Source: an uncultured Clostridia bacterium (GTDB lineage Bacteria > Bacillota > Clostridia > Monoglobales > Monoglobaceae). From it: DNA of 64,000 bases. Positions within the stretch are counted from its first letter, which is position 1. Each line of letters begins with the position of its first letter. The stretch is from NCBI GenBank assembly GCA_947589045.1, contig CANQBQ010000010.1, forward strand, positions 1 through 64,000. Reading direction: 5' to 3'. Shown piece by piece: positions 53,522-62,621 of this stretch. The notes under the pieces are model-generated. The model was not told the DNA's origin. It saw only the letters and a program-made list of their open reading frames with translations, and searched no databases. The translations under genes and the position numbers were made by a program.

Positions 53522-54801
53522 TGGAAAAAAGCAAAATCGAGAATGTTGAAAAGAATGTTGTAAGCTTTGAATTTAAGGTTGACGCCGCTAAGTTTGAAAG
53601 CGCGGTCGAGCAGGCTTACAAAAAGAACAGAAGCAAGATAAATATTCAGGGCTTCAGAAAGGGCAAAGCGCCGAGAGCCATAATTGAAAATTATTACGGC
53701 AAAGAAGTTTTCTATGAGGACGCGGTAAACATTGTTCTTCCCGAAGCATATGATGAATTTATAAAAGAAAACGAAGTTGACGTTGTTTCTCAGCCCGAAA
53801 TAGACATTAAGGAAATTTCAAAGGAAAACGGCGTTACTTTTACCGCCAAGGTTACCGTAAAGCCCGAAGTCAAGCTCGGTACATATAAGGGTGTGGAGGT
53901 CAAAAAGGTCACCTACCGCACGACCGAGAAGGACATTAACGCCGAGCTGGACAAGATGAGAGAGAGAAACTCGAGAATGGTACCCGTTGAGGGAAGACCC
54001 GTTCAGGACGGCGACACCGCAACAATAGATTTTGAAGGCTTTAAAGATGGCGTTGCATTTGAGGGCGGCAAGGGCGAGAATTACGACCTCGTAATAGGCT
54101 CCGGCTCTTTTATCCCCGGATTTGAGGAACAGCTCATCGGCGCAAACGCGGGCGATGATGTTGAAGTTAACGTGACCTTCCCCGAAGAATATCACTCGGA
54201 GGAACTCAAAGGACAGAAGGCGGTATTTAAAGTAAAGGTTCACGAGATAAAGGCTAAAGAGCTTCCAGAGCTTGATGACGAATTTGCGAAAGACGTAAGT
54301 GAGTTTGACACTCTGGATGAGCTTAAGGCGGATATCAAGAAAAATCTCAAGGAAGCCAACCAGACAAAGGCAAAAAATGAATTGGAAGATAAAATTATGG
54401 CAACAATATGCGATAGCACCGAGGTAGACATACCCGATGTTATGGTAGATAATATGGTTGACAGTATGCTTCGTGACTTTGATATGCAGATGCAGTATCA
54501 GGGCTTAAATCTTCAGACCTATTTGAGCTATACCGGAATGACGCTCGATTCGCTCAAGGCGCAGTACAAGGAAGAAGCGGCTAAACGAGTTAAAAATTCG
54601 CTCGTCCTCGAAGCGATAGGCAAAGCGGAAAATATTACCGCGGAGGACTCCGACGTCGAGGCTGAATATAAAAATATTGCCGATAAAAACGGTATGAAGC
54701 CCGAGGATATTAAAAAGTATGTCAACGAAAGCGACATCAAAGATAAAGTCCGCGTTGAAAAGACCATTAAGTTTATAGTTGACAACGCGTCGATAAAATA
54801 A
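53521..54801 (+). CDS. tig: Trigger factor
   Basis: Trigger factor is the ribosome-bound chaperone and peptidyl-prolyl isomerase that meets nascent chains. The 426-aa protein has the ribosome-binding loop INIQGFRKGKAPRAIIE near residue 40. A FKBP-like PPIase domain follows (about 160-245, GDTATIDFEGFKDGVAFEGG and IPGFEEQLIG). The rest is a helical C-terminal chaperone domain. ATG 53521 follows AAAGGAA; the 26-codon upstream extension overlaps the promoter. The next genes are clpP and clpX, the usual order in Clostridia. Confidence 0.97.
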   Translation: MEKSKIENVEKNVVSFEFKVDAAKFESAVEQAYKKNRSKINIQGFRKGKAPRAIIENYYGKEVFYEDAVNIVLPEAYDEFIKENEVDVVSQPEIDIKEISKENGVTFTAKVTVKPEVKLGTYKGVEVKKVTYRTTEKDINAELDKMRERNSRMVPVEGRPVQDGDTATIDFEGFKDGVAFEGGKGENYDLVIGSGSFIPGFEEQLIGANAGDDVEVNVTFPEEYHSEELKGQKAVFKVKVHEIKAKELPELDDEFAKDVSEFDTLDELKADIKKNLKEANQTKAKNELEDKIMATICDSTEVDIPDVMVDNMVDSMLRDFDMQMQYQGLNLQTYLSYTGMTLDSLKAQYKEEAAKRVKNSLVLEAIGKAENITAEDSDVEAEYKNIADKNGMKPEDIKKYVNESDIKDKVRVEKTIKFIVDNASIK

Positions 54802-54838
54802 TATTTAAAAATTCAGAATTTTACGGAGGTTTTGCATT

Positions 54839-55423
54839 ATGAGCAGTTTGGTACCATATGTCATTGAACAGACCGGCAGAGGCGAGCGTTCATACGATAT
54901 ATTTTCAAGACTTTTAAAGGACAGAATTATATTTTTGTCGGACGAGGTGAATGATGCAACCGCAAGTCTTGTCGTTGCACAGCTTTTGTTCCTTGACAGC
55001 GAGGACCCCGATAAAGATATAAATCTCTATATAAACAGCCCCGGCGGTTCGGTAACTGCCGGAATGGCAATCTATGACACAATGCAGTACACCAAGGCTG
55101 ACGTTTCCACGATATGCGTGGGTATGGCGGCTTCCATGGGCGCGTTTTTGCTCTCGTCGGGCGCAAAGGGCAAGAGATTTGCTCTCCCCAACAGTGAGAT
55201 TATGATACATCAGCCGCTCGGAGGCTTCCAGGGTCAGACTACCGATATGAGAATTCATACCGAAAGAATGATTAAAATTAAGGAAAACCTGAACAAAATT
55301 TTAAGCGAGAACACCGGAAAGCCGCTCGACGTTATACAGCGCGACACCGAGAGGGATAACTTCCTTACCGCCGAGGCGGCGCTCGAATACGGAATTATAG
55401 ATAAAATAATTACCAAGAAATAA
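54839..55423 (+). CDS. clpP: ATP-dependent Clp protease, proteolytic subunit
   Basis: ClpP is the tetradecameric serine protease that degrades substrates fed by ClpX. The 194-aa protein has the N-terminal [24 protein letters not shown]. The catalytic Ser is in [19 protein letters not shown], His in [14 protein letters not shown] and Asp in DTERDNF. Length is typical. ACGGAGG precedes the ATG. It lies 37 bp after tig and 31 bp before clpX, so a tig-clpP-clpX mRNA is likely. Confidence 0.98.
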   Translation: MSSLVPYVIEQTGRGERSYDIFSRLLKDRIIFLSDEVNDATASLVVAQLLFLDSEDPDKDINLYINSPGGSVTAGMAIYDTMQYTKADVSTICVGMAASMGAFLLSSGAKGKRFALPNSEIMIHQPLGGFQGQTTDMRIHTERMIKIKENLNKILSENTGKPLDVIQRDTERDNFLTAEAALEYGIIDKIITKK

Positions 55424-55454
55424 ATAGCTTTGCGAAGGAGTGTGTCAGTATTAA

Positions 55455-56762
55455 ATGCCTAATAAAGTTGATGACAAACAGCACTTCAGATGTTCTTTCT
55501 GCGGAAAATCGGACGATCAGGTAAAAAGACTGGTAGCGGGTCCGGGAGTATATATTTGCAACGAATGTGTCGAGCTTTGCAACGACATATTTTATGATGA
55601 GTTTGAGGAAAGCGTGCCCGAGGAAAAGTACGACGAAGCTCTGCCCTCCCCCAAGGAGATAAAACAGTTTCTCGATAACTATATAGTTGGGCAGGAGCTT
55701 GCGAAAAAGGTTCTCTCGGTCGCTATATACAACCATTATAAGCGAATAAATCACGGCGATAAGAAGAACGATGTCGAGCTTAGCAAAAGCAACATTCTTA
55801 TGATAGGACCTACCGGCTGCGGAAAGACTTTTCTGGCGCAGTCGCTTGCCAAGATGCTTAACGTGCCGTTTGTAATTGCCGACGCCACCTCTATTACCGA
55901 GGCGGGCTATGTCGGTGAGGACGTTGAAAATATCCTTTTGAAGCTCATTCAGGCGGCTGACTATAACATAGGGCTTGCTGAGCGCGGAATAATTTATATC
56001 GACGAAATCGACAAAATTTCGCGAAAGTCCGAGAACCCGTCGATTACCCGTGACGTGAGCGGCGAGGGCGTTCAGCAGACGCTTTTGAAGATTTTGGAGG
56101 GTACCGTCGCGTCGGTTCCGCCGTCGGGGGGAAGAAAACACCCGCATCAGGATTTTATCCAGATTGACACCACCAATATCCTGTTTATATGCGGAGGTGC
56201 ATTTGAAGGTATAGACAAAATCATCGAAAGCCGTACGCAGAATAAAACAATGGGCTTCGGCGCGGTGATTGAGAGCAAAAAGGATAAGAACAGAGGGGAT
56301 ATTCTCAAAAATATCATTCCTGAGGATTTGCTCAAATTCGGTCTTATTCCCGAGCTGATAGGCAGACTTCCCATTGTGGCGACGCTCGACTCTCTAAATG
56401 TCGACGCTCTCAAGAAAATATTGGTAGAGCCTAAAAACGCGCTTGTTAAGCAGTACCGCCAGCTTCTCAAAATGGACGGCGTTGAACTGGATTTTGACGA
56501 GGAGGCTGTTGCGGCTATTGCCAACAAAGCATATGACAGAAATACGGGTGCGAGAGGACTCCGCTCTATCGTTGAGGACATAATGCTCGACGTTATGTAC
56601 GACATCCCGTCCGACGATACGATAGAAAAGGTTATTATAACCAAGGATTGCGTTTTAAACGGCGCTCCGCCCGAAATAATCAAAAACAATAACAAAAAGA
56701 AGATAAAAAGAACACTGCGGGCTTCCGGTACGAGCATTATGGATAACCAGAACGCAGGATAA
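55455..56762 (+). CDS. clpX: ATP-dependent Clp protease, ATPase subunit ClpX
   Basis: ClpX unfolds substrates and threads them into ClpP. The 435-aa protein has a C4 zinc-binding domain (CSFCGK near residue 14, ICNECVELC near 37) and the AAA+ core. The core has Walker [15 protein letters not shown] near 118, Walker [11 protein letters not shown], the pore segment EAGYVGEDV, and ELIGRLPI. It ends with a sensor-2 region ([10 protein letters not shown]) and a [11 protein letters not shown] basic tail. It is 31 bp downstream of clpP. Confidence 0.98.
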   Translation: MPNKVDDKQHFRCSFCGKSDDQVKRLVAGPGVYICNECVELCNDIFYDEFEESVPEEKYDEALPSPKEIKQFLDNYIVGQELAKKVLSVAIYNHYKRINHGDKKNDVELSKSNILMIGPTGCGKTFLAQSLAKMLNVPFVIADATSITEAGYVGEDVENILLKLIQAADYNIGLAERGIIYIDEIDKISRKSENPSITRDVSGEGVQQTLLKILEGTVASVPPSGGRKHPHQDFIQIDTTNILFICGGAFEGIDKIIESRTQNKTMGFGAVIESKKDKNRGDILKNIIPEDLLKFGLIPELIGRLPIVATLDSLNVDALKKILVEPKNALVKQYRQLLKMDGVELDFDEEAVAAIANKAYDRNTGARGLRSIVEDIMLDVMYDIPSDDTIEKVIITKDCVLNGAPPEIIKNNNKKKIKRTLRASGTSIMDNQNAG

Positions 56763-56775
56763 GAGGGATATTGTT

Positions 56776-57372
56776 ATGCCTAAGAAATTTTTAAGTATTT
56801 TTCTTGCTTTTATAATTTGCACGGCTGTGTTTGCGGGCTGTGACAGCGGTAACAATTCCGCAGACAGCGATACAGCCGCTTCTCCGAGCGCGTCCGCTGC
56901 CGATGCGGCGCCGTCGGACGAGGCGGAGGAGCTGAACGTAATCACGGCTTCGGACGACAGCTTTGACGATTTATATACCGTCGGAGAATATGAGTACGAC
57001 CTTGACGGCGACGGAGCAGATGACTATGTGGGTCTTTGCACCGACGCGGAAGTGGGCAAGGACGGTAAAATAATGTTAAACGACGGGCAAAACTGGGTAC
57101 TGTACGCCGAAGTGAGCGGCGAGACATATGTGCTTTTTGAGCAGTATATAAATAACGGCGGCGCATACTTTGAGGTTGCGGATTATTACCAAAGCGACGG
57201 GACGGCAGTTCCCAACATTAATCTGACAATCTCGACAGGCGCGAGCCTTAAGCTGCTCGGCTTCAGTTATCTCAGCGAGGAGAACGGCTTTGTATGCCGC
57301 GAGCTTTACAACTCAGGTGATTATTCCGACGGAGGTATAAACAGGGTTTATACGATGTACGAGGGTATATAA
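56776..57372 (+). CDS. Lipoprotein between clpX and lon, function unknown (198 aa)
   Basis: The N-terminus MPKKFLSIFLAFIICTAVFAGC is a lipoprotein signal with its lipobox cysteine near residue 22. A Ser/Ala/Asp-rich linker follows, then a domain starting YTVGEYEYDLDGDGADDYVGL. This is a DxDxDG calcium-type loop like those of VCBS/FG-GAP repeats. After it come short strands (MLNDGQNWVLYAEV, AYFEVADYY, SLKLLGFSYL) up to the end. I know no function. It begins 13 bp after clpX and ends at a terminator, so it is probably co-transcribed with the Clp genes, where clostridial genomes normally go straight to lon. Confidence 0.75.
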   Translation: MPKKFLSIFLAFIICTAVFAGCDSGNNSADSDTAASPSASAADAAPSDEAEELNVITASDDSFDDLYTVGEYEYDLDGDGADDYVGLCTDAEVGKDGKIMLNDGQNWVLYAEVSGETYVLFEQYINNGGAYFEVADYYQSDGTAVPNINLTISTGASLKLLGFSYLSEENGFVCRELYNSGDYSDGGINRVYTMYEGI

Positions 57373-57401
57373 GTCGTTCGGCAATTTTGAATTATCAACG
57401 G

Positions 57402-57437
57402 GCGCGGTGTGCAATATTTGCATGCCGCGTCTTTTTA
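57402..57437 (+). terminator. Terminator of the tig-clpP-clpX unit
   Basis: GCGCGGTGTGCAA / TTGCATGCCGCGT (13 bp with three G-U pairs), 3-nt loop, then CTTTTT. Confidence 0.75.
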
Positions 57438-57450
57438 TTGTTAAAAATGC

Positions 57451-57479
57451 TTGATATTTGCGCATTAATGTGGTAAAAT
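57451..57479 (+). promoter_or_regulatory. Promoter of lon
   Basis: TTGATA (57451-57456), 17 bp, TAAAAT (57474-57479). It follows the upstream terminator directly. No CIRCE or CtsR-like repeat is visible around it. Confidence 0.7.
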
Positions 57480-57539
57480 TGTAAAATATATTGTATGATT
57501 TTATGTTTGTTTACATAAATTGCAGGAAGTGAGAAAATT

Positions 57540-59942
57540 ATGCCTAACAGAAGATACAGATTACCGCTTTTGCCGCTCAAGGGCATAACCGTATTTCCGG
57601 GAATGGTGCTTCATTTTGATATAGGCAAAAGCAAATCAATAAAAGCGGTAGAGCGTGCGATGGCAGACAAGCAGTTGATTTTTCTGTCATTTCAGGAGGA
57701 CGTTTTGATTGACGACCCCACGCCCGATGACGTTGCAAAGTTCGGAACTATTGCCGAGGTAAAGCAGGTTTTAAGAGTTTTTGACGAAGGCATCCGTATT
57801 TTGATAGAGGGAGTGGAACGCGCCAAGATAACGAAATTTGTTTCGGATGACGAGTTTATGGAGGTAAACTGCGTCACAAAAACCGAAGTTATACCTGAAA
57901 ATTCGATTGAAATTCAGGTTGCGGTGCGTAAAATACATCATCTGCTCGAAGATTATATGAATTTGTACGACAGAATAACTCCCGAGGTTATGTCGTCGAT
58001 TATGTCGGTGGAAAATCCCGCCGAGCTCGCCGACGCAACTGCCGCCAATTTCCCGATAAAGCCGCAGGAAAAGCAGCTTATTTTAGAGGAGCTTGACGTC
58101 GGGAAGCGTCTTGAGCTTTTGATTGAGTTTATTACAAATGAGCTGAAAATACTCGAGATGGAGCGCGGGATTTACGCAAAGGTAAAAACCAATCTCGACC
58201 GAAATCAGCACGAGTATTTTTTGCGCGAGCAGATAAAGGTTATAAGAGACGAGCTGGGAGAGGATGACGACTATTCGGAAATAGACAGATATATTGAACA
58301 GATTGAGAAAAGAAATCTTCCGGAATACGTTGTTGAAAAGCTGAGAGAGGAAATAGGTCACCTTTCAAAGCAGCCGACTCAGTCACAGGAATATTCGGTG
58401 ATACAGAACTATATCGAGACAGTATTGTCCGTCCCGTGGGAAATTTCAACCGAGGAAAGTTTTGACATAAAAAGAGCATCGAAAATTCTGGAGCGCGACC
58501 ATTACGGCTTGGAAAAGGTCAAGGAGCGCGCGCTTGAATACATAGCGGTCAAGAGCCTGTCAAATAAAAATTCCGGCTCCATACTGTGCCTTGTTGGACC
58601 TCCCGGAACGGGTAAAACCTCTGTTGCGAAGTCGATAGCGGAGGCTTTGAACCGCAAATATGTAAGGATAAGTCTCGGCGGTATTCAAAACGAGTCCGAG
58701 ATACGCGGTCACCGCAAGACATACGTCGGAGCTATGGCGGGACGTATCGTAAATGCGCTCAAACTCGCGGGAAGCAACAATCCGCTCATCCTGCTCGATG
58801 AGATTGATAAAATGTCGAGCGATTTCAGGGGCGACCCGTCGGCGGCTATGCTGGAGGTTCTCGATACGGAACAAAATCGCGAGTTCCGAGACCATTTTTT
58901 GGAGATACCCATTGATTTGTCGAGCGTAATGTTTATAACCACGGCAAACACTCTTGAAACCATTCCGACACCGTTGCTTGACAGAATGGACGTGATAGAG
59001 GTTTCGGGCTATACAGACGAGGAAAAGCTCTGCATAGCAAAAAAATATCTTCTGCCCAAGCAACGCGCAAAGAACGGTCTCAGCGCCAAAAATTTTAAAA
59101 TTTCGGACTTTGCGATAAAAGAGATAATCTCAAAGTACACGAGAGAATCCGGCGTTCGTAATTTAGAGCGCAATATCGCCGCGCTTTGCCGAAAAGCCGC
59201 CCGAAAAATAGTTGAAGAAGATGTAAAAACGGTTAACATAAATACGAAAATGCTTCAGTCTATGCTCGGCTCGCCCCCGTATTTCCAAACCATCAAAAAC
59301 GGCGAGGACCTCGTGGGCATCGCAACGGGTCTTGCTTGGACCCAGAGCGGAGGAGAGATACTTTTTATTGAAGTAAACACAATGAGTGGAAGCGGCAAGG
59401 TGGAGCTTACAGGAAACCTCGGCGACGTTATGAAGGAGTCCGCTCTTGCGGCTATAAGCTATATCAGGGCTAACTCGCTGAAGCTCGGTATAAATGCCGA
59501 CTTTTTCAAGACGCACGACGTTCACATACATATTCCCGAAGGCGCGATACCGAAGGATGGTCCCTCCGCGGGAATTACAATGGCGTCCGCACTTATTTCG
59601 GAGCTTACGGGCATACCGCTCAAATGTGATGTCGCGATGACCGGTGAAATAACGCTTCACGGGCAGGTACTGCCGATAGGCGGTCTTAAAGAAAAGACGC
59701 TTGCGGCTATGCGTGCGGGCATTAAAACCGTTATAATCCCCTATGATAACCGCAAGGATTACGAAGAACTGCCTCAGTGCGTAAAAGACAACATCGTGTT
59801 TGTTTTCGCTAAGTCGGTGGATACGGTTATCCGCACCGCGCTCTGCCGTAAGATAAACGGCGTTAAAGGCGTTGACGGTAATATGAATTTTATCGACAAG
59901 CCGAACAAAAATATAAGCAAGCAGCCCGGAAGGGTAATTTAG
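57540..59942 (+). CDS. lon: ATP-dependent protease Lon (LonA)
   Basis: Lon degrades misfolded and short-lived regulatory proteins. The 800-aa protein has the N-terminal LON substrate domain ([20 protein letters not shown]) and a coiled middle. The AAA+ module has Walker [17 protein letters not shown] near residue 350 and Walker [13 protein letters not shown]. The C-terminal protease has [16 protein letters not shown], the catalytic Ser in [15 protein letters not shown] and the Lys in [20 protein letters not shown] precedes the ATG. It has its own promoter and lies 10 bp before engB. Confidence 0.98.
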   Translation: MPNRRYRLPLLPLKGITVFPGMVLHFDIGKSKSIKAVERAMADKQLIFLSFQEDVLIDDPTPDDVAKFGTIAEVKQVLRVFDEGIRILIEGVERAKITKFVSDDEFMEVNCVTKTEVIPENSIEIQVAVRKIHHLLEDYMNLYDRITPEVMSSIMSVENPAELADATAANFPIKPQEKQLILEELDVGKRLELLIEFITNELKILEMERGIYAKVKTNLDRNQHEYFLREQIKVIRDELGEDDDYSEIDRYIEQIEKRNLPEYVVEKLREEIGHLSKQPTQSQEYSVIQNYIETVLSVPWEISTEESFDIKRASKILERDHYGLEKVKERALEYIAVKSLSNKNSGSILCLVGPPGTGKTSVAKSIAEALNRKYVRISLGGIQNESEIRGHRKTYVGAMAGRIVNALKLAGSNNPLILLDEIDKMSSDFRGDPSAAMLEVLDTEQNREFRDHFLEIPIDLSSVMFITTANTLETIPTPLLDRMDVIEVSGYTDEEKLCIAKKYLLPKQRAKNGLSAKNFKISDFAIKEIISKYTRESGVRNLERNIAALCRKAARKIVEEDVKTVNINTKMLQSMLGSPPYFQTIKNGEDLVGIATGLAWTQSGGEILFIEVNTMSGSGKVELTGNLGDVMKESALAAISYIRANSLKLGINADFFKTHDVHIHIPEGAIPKDGPSAGITMASALISELTGIPLKCDVAMTGEITLHGQVLPIGGLKEKTLAAMRAGIKTVIIPYDNRKDYEELPQCVKDNIVFVFAKSVDTVIRTALCRKINGVKGVDGNMNFIDKPNKNISKQPGRVI

Positions 59943-59952
59943 GAGGATATCT

Positions 59953-60564
59953 GTGAATTTTCTTAACGCTTCATTTTTTACAACGGCGGTAAATCCGAGT
60001 CAGTATCCGTCGGACGGAATACCCGAAATCGCGCTCGCGGGACGGTCGAACGTAGGAAAGTCCTCGCTCATAAATTGTATTATAAACCGAAAAAATCTCG
60101 CGAGAACGAGCAGCAGTCCCGGAAAAACCGCCACAATAAACTTTTACGATATAGACGGCAAGGTAAGAATTGTGGATTTGCCCGGGTACGGCTATGCAAA
60201 GGTTTCAAAGGGCGAAAAAGAGCGGTGGGCAAAAATGATAGAAACCTACCTTTCATCACGCGAAAATCTGGTTCAGGTAATTCAGCTTGTTGACGCGAGG
60301 CACGAGCCGACAAAAGACGATATAACGATGCTTGACTGGATACGCAGTTTCGGATTTTATCCGATAGTCGTCGCGACAAAAATCGATAAGATAGCCAAGA
60401 CAAAGCTGGACGGCAATTTAGAGGTGATATATAATTCCCTCAATCTTGACGATAATTCGATTTTACTGCCGTTTTCGGCTGAAAAAAAGCTGTTCAAAGA
60501 AGATATGCAGGAAATAATAAAAGAAATTCTCGGAATTGAGGACGAAAGTTATGAAAATAATTAG
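59953..60564 (+). CDS. engB: Ribosome-biogenesis GTPase EngB (YsxC)
   Basis: EngB is an essential GTPase for 50S subunit assembly. The 203-aa protein has P-loop AGRSNVGKSSLINCI near residue 27, switch I RTSSSPGKTATINFY, VDLPGYGYAKVSKGEKERW and TKIDK. Its length is typical of the family. The GTG start follows AGGAGG by 5-8 bp. It directly follows lon, an arrangement conserved in Bacillota, and overlaps the next gene by 14 bp. Confidence 0.97.
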   Translation: MNFLNASFFTTAVNPSQYPSDGIPEIALAGRSNVGKSSLINCIINRKNLARTSSSPGKTATINFYDIDGKVRIVDLPGYGYAKVSKGEKERWAKMIETYLSSRENLVQVIQLVDARHEPTKDDITMLDWIRSFGFYPIVVATKIDKIAKTKLDGNLEVIYNSLNLDDNSILLPFSAEKKLFKEDMQEIIKEILGIEDESYENN

Positions 60565-61327
60565 ATTTATGTATGACGGTGCGCCGTCCTACGGATTTTT
60601 AAACGGAGAAACGATAAGGAAAATCGACGGCGATATTTTTAAATATTGCTATCAGACCGACCGAACCGTAAACATTAACGACGTTAAAATTCTTCCGCCG
60701 TGTGAGCCGACCAAAATCGTTGCGGTCGGGCTTAACTATGCGCTCCACGCGGACGAGATGGGAGACGAAATCCCCAACTATCCGGCGTTGTTTTTAAAGC
60801 CCTCGTCTGCCGTTGTAGGACACGGAGACGATATAATATATCCCGAAATGTCCAAGCAGGTGGACTACGAGGCAGAGCTTGCGATAGTAATTGGAAGAAA
60901 GGCGGAAAATGTTGAGGAAAACGAGGCCGAAAAGTACATACTTGGCTATACCTGTCTTAACGACGTAACCGCCCGCGATTTGCAAAAGGTAGACTCGCAA
61001 TGGATGCGCGCCAAGAGCTTTAATACGTTTGCCCCGATAGGTCCCGTTATTTCGGACGAGCTTGACCCCAACAACGCGAAAATTTGTTCAAGGCTTAACG
61101 GCGAGGTGAAGCAGTCTTCAAACACATCCAATTTTATATTTAAACCGAACTATCTCGTAAGCACGATTTCAAAAATTATGACGCTTTATCCGGGCGATAT
61201 AATTACAACGGGAACCCCGTCGGGAATTGGTGCGATGAAGGTCGGAGATGTTATTGAAATAGAAATAGACGGAATAGGCACTCTTAAAAATACAGTAGCC
61301 GCACCGTCTAAGAACACAGAGAGGTAG
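60551..61327 (+). CDS. Fumarylacetoacetate hydrolase (FAH) family protein
   Basis: The 258-aa protein has the FAH-fold C-terminal domain: KIVAVGLNYALHADEM, FLKPSSAVVGHGDDI, the metal-binding VDYEAELAIVIGR and YTCLNDVTARDLQ. It ends YPGDIITTGTPSGIGAMKVGD. A short N-terminal beta domain precedes it. Family members act as hydrolases, decarboxylases or isomerases on beta-diketo or 2-oxo acids; bacterial orphans such as this often hydrolyse acylpyruvates or decarboxylate oxaloacetate. ATG 60551 lies inside engB with GAGG 9 bp before it. It is 4 bp upstream of hisS. Confidence 0.85.
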   Translation: MKIIRFMYDGAPSYGFLNGETIRKIDGDIFKYCYQTDRTVNINDVKILPPCEPTKIVAVGLNYALHADEMGDEIPNYPALFLKPSSAVVGHGDDIIYPEMSKQVDYEAELAIVIGRKAENVEENEAEKYILGYTCLNDVTARDLQKVDSQWMRAKSFNTFAPIGPVISDELDPNNAKICSRLNGEVKQSSNTSNFIFKPNYLVSTISKIMTLYPGDIITTGTPSGIGAMKVGDVIEIEIDGIGTLKNTVAAPSKNTER

Positions 61328-61331
61328 CAAT

Positions 61332-62621
61332 ATGATTAAAAGACAAAGAGGAACCGAGGACATACTCCCCGAAGAAAGCGCGCTTTGGCGGCATATTGAG
61401 GACACAATTCACAATACCTGCAAAAACTTCGGCTACGGTGAGATACGCACTCCCGTATTTGAGGCGACCGAACTCTTTCAGCGCGGCGTGGGAGATACCA
61501 CAGATGTGGTTCAAAAGGAAATGTATACCTTTGAGGACAAGGGCGGACGCTCAATAACGCTGCGCCCCGAGGGAACGGCGGCGGTCGCGCGTTCGTTTGT
61601 GGAGCACTCGCTGTTTTCAAACCCTCAGCCCACAAAGCTCTATTATATAATGTCGTTTTACAGATATGAAAAACCGCAGGCGGGGCGCTTGCGCGAGTTT
61701 CATCAGTTCGGAGTTGAGTGCTTCGGAGCGGGAACTCCCGCAACCGATGCGGAGGTAATATCTCTTGCATATACGTTGCTCAAAAATCTGGGCGTGAGCG
61801 GCCTGACGCTGAACATAAACAGCATAGGCTGCCCCGAGTGCCGAAGCGAGTACAGCAAGGCTTTAACCGAGTATTTTTCGGGCAATAAGGACAAGCTCTG
61901 CGACACCTGCAAGGAGCGTCTCAATAAAAATCCGATGCGTATTCTCGACTGCAAGTCGGAAATCTGCAAACAGATTGCGGCGGGTGCGCCCAAAATGCTC
62001 GATTATCTGTGCGACGAGTGCCGAGAGCATTTTGAAAAGCTGAAAAATCAACTTGAAATAATGGGTATAGATTACGAGGTAAATCCGAAAATAGTTCGCG
62101 GGCTTGACTATTACACCAAGACGGTATTTGAGTTTATTGCCGATATAGACGGCGCGAAGTCCACGGTATGCGGCGGCGGACGTTATGACGGATTGATCGA
62201 GGAGATAGGCGGCAAGCCGACTGTCGGAATAGGCTTCGGAATGGGAATTGAACGTCTTATTCTTCAACTAAAAGCTCAAATAAAAGCTCAAAATTCGGCG
62301 GTAAATTCGGTAAACACCGCGCCCGAAGTATTTGTCGCGGCAATAGGAGAAGACGCGGAAAATTTTGCTCAGAAATTGGTTTTTGAGCTGCGAAATATCG
62401 GTGTGAGTGCGGAGCGGGATTTGACCGGCAGAAGTCTTAAAGCTCAAATGAAATATGCGGACAAGCTGTCGGCGTCATACAGCATAGTGCTGGGCGATAA
62501 CGAAATAAATTCGGGAGAAGCCGTTATTAAAAATATGAACGACGGCAGTCAAAATAAGATTGCTTTATCGGCTCAAAATATAGCAGACATTTTACATGGA
62601 GGCGAAAGTTATGGAAATTGA
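61332..62621 (+). CDS. hisS: Histidyl-tRNA synthetase
   Basis: This class II synthetase charges tRNA-His. The 429-aa protein begins IKRQRGTEDILPEESALWRH. It has motif 2 in LRPEGTAAVARSFVEHS and SFYRYEKPQAGRLREFHQFG. The histidine-A motif is VRGLDYYTKTVFEF and motif 3 is CGGGRYDGLIE and GFGMGIERLIL. The C-terminal anticodon-binding domain (about 330-429) is complete. There is no T-box leader in front of it; it is read from the upstream genes. It overlaps aspS by 11 bp, the usual hisS-aspS pair. Confidence 0.97.
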   Translation: MIKRQRGTEDILPEESALWRHIEDTIHNTCKNFGYGEIRTPVFEATELFQRGVGDTTDVVQKEMYTFEDKGGRSITLRPEGTAAVARSFVEHSLFSNPQPTKLYYIMSFYRYEKPQAGRLREFHQFGVECFGAGTPATDAEVISLAYTLLKNLGVSGLTLNINSIGCPECRSEYSKALTEYFSGNKDKLCDTCKERLNKNPMRILDCKSEICKQIAAGAPKMLDYLCDECREHFEKLKNQLEIMGIDYEVNPKIVRGLDYYTKTVFEFIADIDGAKSTVCGGGRYDGLIEEIGGKPTVGIGFGMGIERLILQLKAQIKAQNSAVNSVNTAPEVFVAAIGEDAENFAQKLVFELRNIGVSAERDLTGRSLKAQMKYADKLSASYSIVLGDNEINSGEAVIKNMNDGSQNKIALSAQNIADILHGGESYGN

